Shown here in pieces: positions 41,047 to 46,032 of a stretch of DNA of 46,032 nt. The stretch comes from an uncultured Clostridia bacterium (GTDB lineage: Bacteria > Bacillota > Clostridia > TANB77 > CAG-508), in the NCBI GenBank assembly GCA_934141475.1, contig CAKPCG010000013.1, positions 1 to 46,032 on the forward strand, given 5' to 3'. The number at the start of each line of letters is the position of its first letter. Positions within the stretch are counted from its first letter, which is position 1. The notes under the pieces were generated by a model, which saw nothing but the letters and a program-made list of their open reading frames with translations, made no database searches and had not been told where the DNA came from. The translations under genes and the position numbers were made by a program.

Positions 41047-42148
41047 ATGAATATAATAAAAGACGAAAGAACCCTATACTTTTCCGACGAAGAAATAGAC
41101 AACGAGCCAAATGGTGAAAAAAAAGTCTTTGTAACAAAAAGAATAAACGGAAAAGAAAGTCACATAAAGGCAGAACAAAGAAAAAAAAGTGCAAAACACT
41201 TAGAAACCAAAAAGGAAAGCAAAAAAGAAAATAAAAAAGAATACCAAAAACAAGAAGAAAATGAAATAGATGATGACGAAATATTTAACTTTAATAGTGA
41301 AATAGTATTAGGAGTAAATATTCCTGATGAAAAAAATAAAAAGAAAAATAAAAAAGCAAAAAGTAAAAATCCTAAAAAAAATCAATCTACTAGGCCGAAA
41401 AAGAAGAAAAGAAAGAAAAAAAAGATAAGTAAAAAAGCAATAGGAATATGCACAGCACTACTACTAATAGGAGCAATAATAATACTTGCATTAACAGCTC
41501 CAATATTTAATATAGTATCAATAAATGTGCAAGGAAATAAGCAGATATCAGAAAATACAATAACAAGTTTGTCTGGACTAAAAAAAGGAGAAAATATATT
41601 TAAATTTAATAATTCAGTAGCAGACAAAATAAAAGAAAATGCCTATATAGAAAATGTTAAAATTCAAAGAAAATTACCAGGAACTGTAATAATAACAGTA
41701 GAAGAAAGAACTATAAAATATCAAGTAAGATTGCTAAATGGTTATGTTTATATTGATAAAAACGGATATATATTAGAAAATTCAAGTGAGAAAAAGAACG
41801 TAACAGTACTTGCACGGAATATCTACAAAAGAAGATGAATTAATGAATGAAAAAAGATTAAAAACAGAAGATTTAGAAAAATTAAATAAAGTAATAAAAA
41901 TATTAGATTCTGCAAAATCAATAAATATAGATACATTAATAACAGAAATAAACATGGAAAATGAAAATAACTATGTTTTATATTTAGAAAGCAAATCTAA
42001 AAAAATAAATATAGGTGATGTAAGTAACTTAACGAATAAAATGCTATATATACAAAAAATACTAGAAAACGAAGAAGGAAAACAAGGTTCTATATTTGTA
42101 AATGGTGATTTTAGTGCAGGATTTAAGGCATATTTTAGAGAAGAATAG
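41047..42148 (+). CDS. ftsQ: Cell-division protein FtsQ/DivIB, read through a +1 frameshift
   Basis: FtsQ/DivIB is a bitopic divisome protein. ATG 41047 follows AAGAAGGTG; an in-frame ATG at 40969 lies inside a terminator and is rejected. The first 130 residues are a Lys-rich cytoplasmic tail, then a membrane helix (IGICTALLLIGAIIILALTA), the POTRA domain (FNIVSINVQGNKQISENTIT, LSGLKKGENIFKFN) and the beta domain (IQRKLPGTVIITVEERTIKY). The zero frame meets CGG at 41815-41817 after TVLA. Skipping C41815 gives Gly at residue 257, then ISTKEDEL and a complete C-terminal part to TAG 42148. The joined length is 366. Unshifted translation would stop at 41838. It opens the division cluster. Confidence 0.83.
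41812..41820 (+). other. +1 recoding site 5 (ftsQ): GCA CGG AAT
   Basis: Zero-frame GCA is followed by CGG at 41815-41817. The family reading requires GGA at 41816-41818, then ATA. The skipped base is C41815. A zero-frame TGA follows six codons later. Confidence 0.82.
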
Positions 42149-42190
42149 TTAAAATCAGTTAAATTAAAACCTATAAAAGGAGGTAATTAA

Positions 42191-42904
42191 ATGAACAAAA
42201 AAATAGAAGCTATAATACTTTCTATAATGTGTTTCATACTTACAATTGGAATATGTATACAAATAAATACAGTAAATAACAATGGTTCTACTGTGTCTGG
42301 AACACAAAAACAAAATGATTTAAAATCACAAGTTTTAAAAATGAAAGAAAAATATGAAAATGAATATGCAAACTTAGAAAGAACAGAAAAAGAGCTAGAA
42401 AAAGAAAGAGAAAATGCAACAAGCAATAACTCTGAACTAGAAGACCTAGAAAGTCAAATAAAAAAGGCAAATTTAATACTAGGAAATACAGATGTAACAG
42501 GCTCTGGTGTTACAGTTACATTAACAGATGGTAAAGCAGATACAAATGCTATAGATTTATCTTATTTTTTAGTACATGCAGAAAACATTTTACAAGTTAT
42601 AAATGAGATGAAAAATGCAGGAGCTGAGGCAATTTCGATAAATGAAGAAAGAATAGTTACATCAAGTGCTATATCATGTGATGGAAATGTTATTGTTGTA
42701 AATGGTAAAAAGGTAAATTCTCCAATTCAAATAAGTGCTATAGGATTTACCGAGCTACTTTCAACTTTAAATAGACCTGGGTCTACCTTAGAATTATTTA
42801 AAACAAATTCAGGAAAAATAGTAGATTTTAAAAAAAATTCTAGTTTAGTAATTCCGAAATACACTGGAGTAATGAGTTTTAAATATGCAAAAACTGTAAA
42901 GTAA
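42191..42904 (+). CDS. DUF881 family protein (first)
   Basis: The 237-residue product has an N-terminal membrane helix (AIILSIMCFILTIGICIQI), a coiled coil (about residues 45-95, MKEKYENEYANLERTEKELE), and the DUF881 domain with MKNAGAEAISINEERIVTSSAI, IQISAIGFTELL and a final VIPKYTGVMSFKYA. DUF881 proteins are often encoded next to divIB/ftsQ, sbp and ftsAZ in Firmicutes; the function is not settled. ATG 42191 follows AAAGGAGG. Confidence 0.85.
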   Translation: MNKKIEAIILSIMCFILTIGICIQINTVNNNGSTVSGTQKQNDLKSQVLKMKEKYENEYANLERTEKELEKERENATSNNSELEDLESQIKKANLILGNTDVTGSGVTVTLTDGKADTNAIDLSYFLVHAENILQVINEMKNAGAEAISINEERIVTSSAISCDGNVIVVNGKKVNSPIQISAIGFTELLSTLNRPGSTLELFKTNSGKIVDFKKNSSLVIPKYTGVMSFKYAKTVK

Positions 42905-42918
42905 AGGAGTAGATAAAG

Positions 42919-43656
42919 ATGAAAAAAGGAAAGAAAAGCATGATAATAACAATTGGTATTGTGTGTTTTTTACTATTTATGATAATTTTTATGCAATTTA
43001 AAGTAGTGCAAGAATCAAAACAAACCAATATTGATTCAATGCAAGAAGCAGAACTTAGGCAAGAATTAGCAACGTGGAAAACAAAATATGAAGAAACAAA
43101 AGCAAAACATGAAGAAACACAAAATACTCTTCAATCATATAAAGAAGAAAGTTCTTCAGATGAAAAAACCAAAGAAACCTTAGAAGCAGAACTTGAAAAT
43201 TTAAATTTATTACTTGGAAAAACAGATGTTGAAGGTGAAGGAATAATTATAACTTTAAAAAAGAAAGATCAAAATGAACTTGCTGAGGAAGAAGAAATAA
43301 CAGAAATAACATCAATAGATTTAGTTTATATTGTAAATTATTTAAAAGACGCAGGAGCAGAAGCAATTTCTATAAATGATGAAAGAATAGTAAATACCAC
43401 AGATATGGCAGATGTTGGAGGTTCTATAAAAATAAACAGCAAATATTTAAGAACAGATGTATATGAAATAAAAGCAATAGGAAATAGGTCATACTTAGAA
43501 AGCAGTTTATTTGGAAAAGGTGGTTATGTAGAGCAATTAAATACAAGTGGTATAAAAACTGAAATAGAAAGATCAAGCAGAGTAAGAATTTCAAAATACA
43601 CTGGAGATTTTGAAACAAAATATATGCAAGAAAAAGAAAGTAAAACAAGCGAATAG
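42919..43656 (+). CDS. DUF881 family protein (second)
   Basis: The 245-residue product is a paralogue of the gene before it: membrane helix (MIITIGIVCFLLFMIIFMQF), coiled coil (residues 40-90), then the DUF881 domain (LKDAGAEAISINDERIVNTT, YEIKAIGNRSYLES, VRISKYTGDFETKYM). Tandem DUF881 genes are usual in this location. ATG 42919 follows AAAGGAGT, 14 bases after the first copy. Confidence 0.85.
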   Translation: MKKGKKSMIITIGIVCFLLFMIIFMQFKVVQESKQTNIDSMQEAELRQELATWKTKYEETKAKHEETQNTLQSYKEESSSDEKTKETLEAELENLNLLLGKTDVEGEGIIITLKKKDQNELAEEEEITEITSIDLVYIVNYLKDAGAEAISINDERIVNTTDMADVGGSIKINSKYLRTDVYEIKAIGNRSYLESSLFGKGGYVEQLNTSGIKTEIERSSRVRISKYTGDFETKYMQEKESKTSE

Positions 43657-43668
43657 GAGGAAATAAAA

Positions 43669-44079
43669 ATGTTATTTATAGCAATATTAATCGGTTGTGT
43701 ATTAGGTGCTTTAGTTGGTATAAATGCACCAATAATATCATATTCATATTCAAGTTATCTTGCAATTGCAATAATTGCTGCACTTGATTCTGTTTTTGGA
43801 GGAATAACAGGAACATTAAAAGGTGAATTTGATTTTAAAGTATTTATATCAGGATTTTTTTGTAATAGCATACTTTCAATGTTACTTACATATTTAGGAA
43901 ATAAACTAAATGTAGATATATATTTAGCAGCAATTGTAGTTTTTGTTGGAAGAATGTTTATAAACTTAACTTTAATTAGAAAATATTACATAGATAAGTG
44001 GTCAAAAAAATATGAAGAATTTAAGGCGAAAAAAGCCGAAAAAAAGCAAGAAACAGCTAGTACTGTAGAGACAAAGTAA
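43669..44079 (+). CDS. sbp: Small basic protein, Sbp / DUF1290 family
   Basis: The 136-residue product has three or four membrane helices and the DUF1290 signature: GALVGINAPIISYSYSSYLA, then IAALDSVFGGITGTLKGEFD and GFFCNSILSMLLTYLGNKLN. Sbp-family genes lie between DUF881 genes and ftsA in many Firmicutes. The C-terminal 30 residues are Lys/Glu-rich and cytoplasmic. ATG 43669 follows AGGAGG. Confidence 0.85.
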   Translation: MLFIAILIGCVLGALVGINAPIISYSYSSYLAIAIIAALDSVFGGITGTLKGEFDFKVFISGFFCNSILSMLLTYLGNKLNVDIYLAAIVVFVGRMFINLTLIRKYYIDKWSKKYEEFKAKKAEKKQETASTVETK

Positions 44080-44159
44080 CAATGACAAAATTACCAAAAA
44101 ATGGAAAAATAATATTACGGATTTGTTACAAATTTATTACAAAAATATAACAAATTCTA

Positions 44160-44188
44160 TTGACATTTGTCTAAAAATGTAATATATA
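44160..44188 (+). promoter_or_regulatory. Promoter of ftsA-ftsZ
   Basis: Perfect TTGACA (44160-44165), 17 bases, TATATA (44183-44188); 43 bases before the ftsA start. Confidence 0.65.
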
Positions 44189-44230
44189 TAACGATAGAAA
44201 AAATTAAATTGAAAATATGGAGGAATTATC

Positions 44231-45460
44231 TTGGCAATAGGAGATATTATAGTGGGAATAGACATTGGAACAACCAGAGTTTGCTTAGGTGCTGGCGAAG
44301 TAAACAACTTTGGGCAAATAGAAATAATATGTTGTACCTCACATAAATGTAATGGATTAAAAAAAGGCAAGATAGTTGATGAAGACGACATAAGTTTAAG
44401 CATAGCCAAAACTATCAAACAAGCAGAAGAAGAAACAGAACTAAAAATAAACTCAGCTTATGTAACTATTCCAGGAAAATACGTAACAATAGTCCAAAAC
44501 AGTGTGCTAAAAGAAGTTAAGGACAAGTTTGCAGGAATTTCCCAAAAAGACTTACAAAATGCTGTAATGCAAGTAAAAGATATAGAAATACCAGATAACA
44601 AAGTATTAATAGATGTAGCAGTAAACCAAGTAGTATTAGATAATGGAAGAACAATAGCAGATCCTGTTGGAAGTTTTGCATCATCATTTACAGTTAGCGC
44701 CCAAGTAATACTAGCAGAAAAAGACTACATAAGAAAATTAACAAGTATTTTCAAAAGAGCTGGAGTTGAAATAGATGGAATAATTCCAGTAGCACTTGCA
44801 GAAAGAAATTTAGTACTAGATAAAAATGAATTATATGACAATGTAATGTTATTAGATGTTGGAGCAGAAAATACAGATATAGGAGTATTTGAAGGAGAAG
44901 AATTTAAATACACAAATACAATTCCACTAGGAGGAAACAACATAACACATGACATAGCATTAGTACTAAGTATATCTGAAGAAGAGGCAGAAAAATTAAA
45001 AAGACAATATGGATTAGCTTTGAAATCATTTATAGATAATGATAATGAAATAATGCTAAATACATGTACAGATGAAAATAGAAGTCGTGTAATTAAAAGT
45101 TCAGAATTAATAGAAATAATGGAAGCCAGAATTGAGGAGATATTCTCAATTATAAATAAAGACATAACAAACCAAGGCTTAAAATCAAGAATAAATAATG
45201 TTGTACTTACAGGCCAAGGAATAACTAATATAAACAAAAGTGATGTAGCAGGAAAAATAGCACTAAACATTCCCGTAAAAATATCAACAGGTAGAGCAGT
45301 AAGCACTGTAAAACCTGAATTTAGAACATGTTACGCTCTAATAAGATATATAGCATCAAGACCTTTTGCAAAATCAGTATCAAGTAGAATTGATACAAAT
45401 TCAAAAGAGAGTTTTTGGAAAACAATAATTTCAAGAATCAAGGAGTTTTTTTATAGCTAA
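44231..45460 (+). CDS. ftsA: Cell-division protein FtsA
   Basis: FtsA is the actin-like protein that tethers FtsZ to the membrane. The 409-residue product starts at TTG 44231 after TGGAGGAA. Its phosphate 1 motif is VGIDIGTTRVCLG; the 1C domain spans about residues 80-165; phosphate 2 is VMLLDVGAENTDIGVF; and the adenosine motif is VVLTGQGITNI. The C-terminal helix (FWKTIISRIKEFFYS) is an amphipathic membrane-targeting sequence. ftsZ follows directly. Confidence 0.95.
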   Translation: MAIGDIIVGIDIGTTRVCLGAGEVNNFGQIEIICCTSHKCNGLKKGKIVDEDDISLSIAKTIKQAEEETELKINSAYVTIPGKYVTIVQNSVLKEVKDKFAGISQKDLQNAVMQVKDIEIPDNKVLIDVAVNQVVLDNGRTIADPVGSFASSFTVSAQVILAEKDYIRKLTSIFKRAGVEIDGIIPVALAERNLVLDKNELYDNVMLLDVGAENTDIGVFEGEEFKYTNTIPLGGNNITHDIALVLSISEEEAEKLKRQYGLALKSFIDNDNEIMLNTCTDENRSRVIKSSELIEIMEARIEEIFSIINKDITNQGLKSRINNVVLTGQGITNINKSDVAGKIALNIPVKISTGRAVSTVKPEFRTCYALIRYIASRPFAKSVSSRIDTNSKESFWKTIISRIKEFFYS

Positions 45461-45517
45461 AAAAGTAACAAAAAGTTACAAATGCTATGTATACATATTT
45501 AAGGAGGAAAATAAATT

Positions 45518-46032
45518 ATGATGGATATTGACGATAACAGCAATTTAACAATGATGGATGGAACAGCAACAATAAAAGTAATAGGTGTTGGAGGAGCTGG
45601 AAATAACGCAGTAAATAGAATGTTAGACCAAGGTATAAAATCAGTTGATTTCATTGCTGTAAATACAGATAGACAAGCTTTGCAAAAATCAAAAGCAAGT
45701 ACAAAAATTCAAATAGGAGAAAAAATTACAAGAGGACTTGGAGCAGGAGCAAATCCTGACGTAGGAGCTCAATCAGCAGAAGAAAGTAAAACTGAACTTT
45801 CAGAGGTATTAAGAGGAGCTGACATGGTATTTGTAACTTGTGGAATGGGTGGAGGAACAGGAACTGGTGCCGCGCCTATAGTTGCAGGTTTAGCAAAAGA
45901 AATGGGAATTTTAACAATAGGTGTTGTTACAAAACCATTTACATTTGAAGGTAAAAAACGTTTAGCACAAGCAGAACGTGGAATAGAAAGCTTAAAATCA
46001 AAAGTAGATACATTAATAGTAATACCAAATGA
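45518..46032 (+). CDS. ftsZ: Cell-division protein FtsZ, N-terminal part (runs off the right edge)
   Basis: FtsZ is the tubulin-like GTPase that forms the division ring. The visible 171 residues contain the early GTP-binding loop (VIGVGGAGNNAVNRML), the T3 region (AVNTDRQAL), and the tubulin signature GGGTGTGAAPIVA. The start is ATG 45518 (ATG 45521 is in frame and equally possible) after AAGGAGG at 45501-45507. The frame is open to the end of the window. Confidence 0.97.
   Translation, partial: MMDIDDNSNLTMMDGTATIKVIGVGGAGNNAVNRMLDQGIKSVDFIAVNTDRQALQKSKASTKIQIGEKITRGLGAGANPDVGAQSAEESKTELSEVLRGADMVFVTCGMGGGTGTGAAPIVAGLAKEMGILTIGVVTKPFTFEGKKRLAQAERGIESLKSKVDTLIVIPN

Noticed and set aside
12299..41820. 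The five frameshifts as sequencing or assembly errors
   Set aside because: Each has the same inserted base at the same codon position before a Gly GGA codon, although GGAA occurs very many times in the window without a break. Random or homopolymer errors would not choose one codon type and phase five times. Resequencing would still be decisive.
44120..44155. Inverted TTTGTTA/TAACAAA motif before the ftsA promoter
   Set aside because: Short, AT-only and widely spaced; such matches are expected by chance in this composition.
1..46032. CRISPR arrays, insertion sequences, prophage, tRNA or rRNA genes
   Set aside because: I saw no regularly spaced repeats, transposase, integrase other than XerD, or tRNA/rRNA-like sequence in the window.

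Overview
The window comes from a very AT-rich, spore-forming low-GC Gram-positive bacterium, most likely an uncultured gut-type member of the Clostridia. The evidence is a complete spoIIIA operon (AA to AH), spoIIM, an endonuclease Q (YqxK-like) gene next to spoIIM and xerD, a T-box in front of pheST, strong GGAGG ribosome binding sites, and arginine encoded almost entirely by AGA. I cannot name a genus from sequence alone.

Layout. 1-8.6 kb: translation and RNA block (proS 3' end, rimP, nusA, ylxR, infB, rbfA, nrnA, truB). 8.6-9.6 kb: a single-gene cassette of foreign-looking codon use (gene A) with its own promoter and terminator. 9.7-13.6 kb: a degenerate HD-GYP-like protein, EndoQ, SpoIIM, XerD. 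13.7-17.5 kb: T-box leader and pheS-pheT. 17.5-21.4 kb: an accessory island of short single genes (XRE regulator, unknown gene B, a MutS-I-like domain protein, a small helical DNA-binding-type protein, unknown gene C, a possible winged-helix gene D). 21.6-22.3 kb: yebC. 22.4-27.9 kb: spoIIIAA-AH. 28.1-41.0 kb: a Tad/type-IV-pilus-like secretion locus (SAF/CpaB-like, two P-loop-degenerate CpaE-like proteins, CpaF ATPase, TadB/C-like membrane protein, then a family of small proteins beginning MENAS, and a large exported protein). 41.0-46.0 kb: division genes (ftsQ, two DUF881 genes, sbp, ftsA, 5' part of ftsZ).

The main discovery candidate is a recurrent +1 recoding signal. Five conserved genes (spoIIM, spoIIIAA, spoIIIAE, cpaF-like, ftsQ) are each broken by exactly one extra base. 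In every case the break is an in-frame CGG codon followed by AA. Reading resumes one base later, so that C-GGA gives glycine and the protein continues with normal family sequence. In the CpaF-like ATPase that glycine is the invariant P-loop glycine before GKTT. I searched every CGG on the coding strand. In all genes with native codon use, in-frame CGG occurs only at these five places. The three bases 5' of the site are not conserved, which argues for an A-site event: either out-of-frame GGA decoding at an unreadable CGG, or a four-base CGGA codon read by a tRNA-Gly. The affected genes are sporulation, division and secretion genes, not the translation genes in the same window. Four foreign-looking genes (A-D) do use CGG in frame, six times, but never followed by A. 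That contrast is a natural test of the mechanism.

Other points of note are a hairpin with a GAAA tetraloop lying between the Shine-Dalgarno sequence and the start codon of the cpaF-like gene, the unprocessed-looking MENAS pilin-like family, and a terminator of cassette gene C that also encodes the C-terminus of the facing gene.
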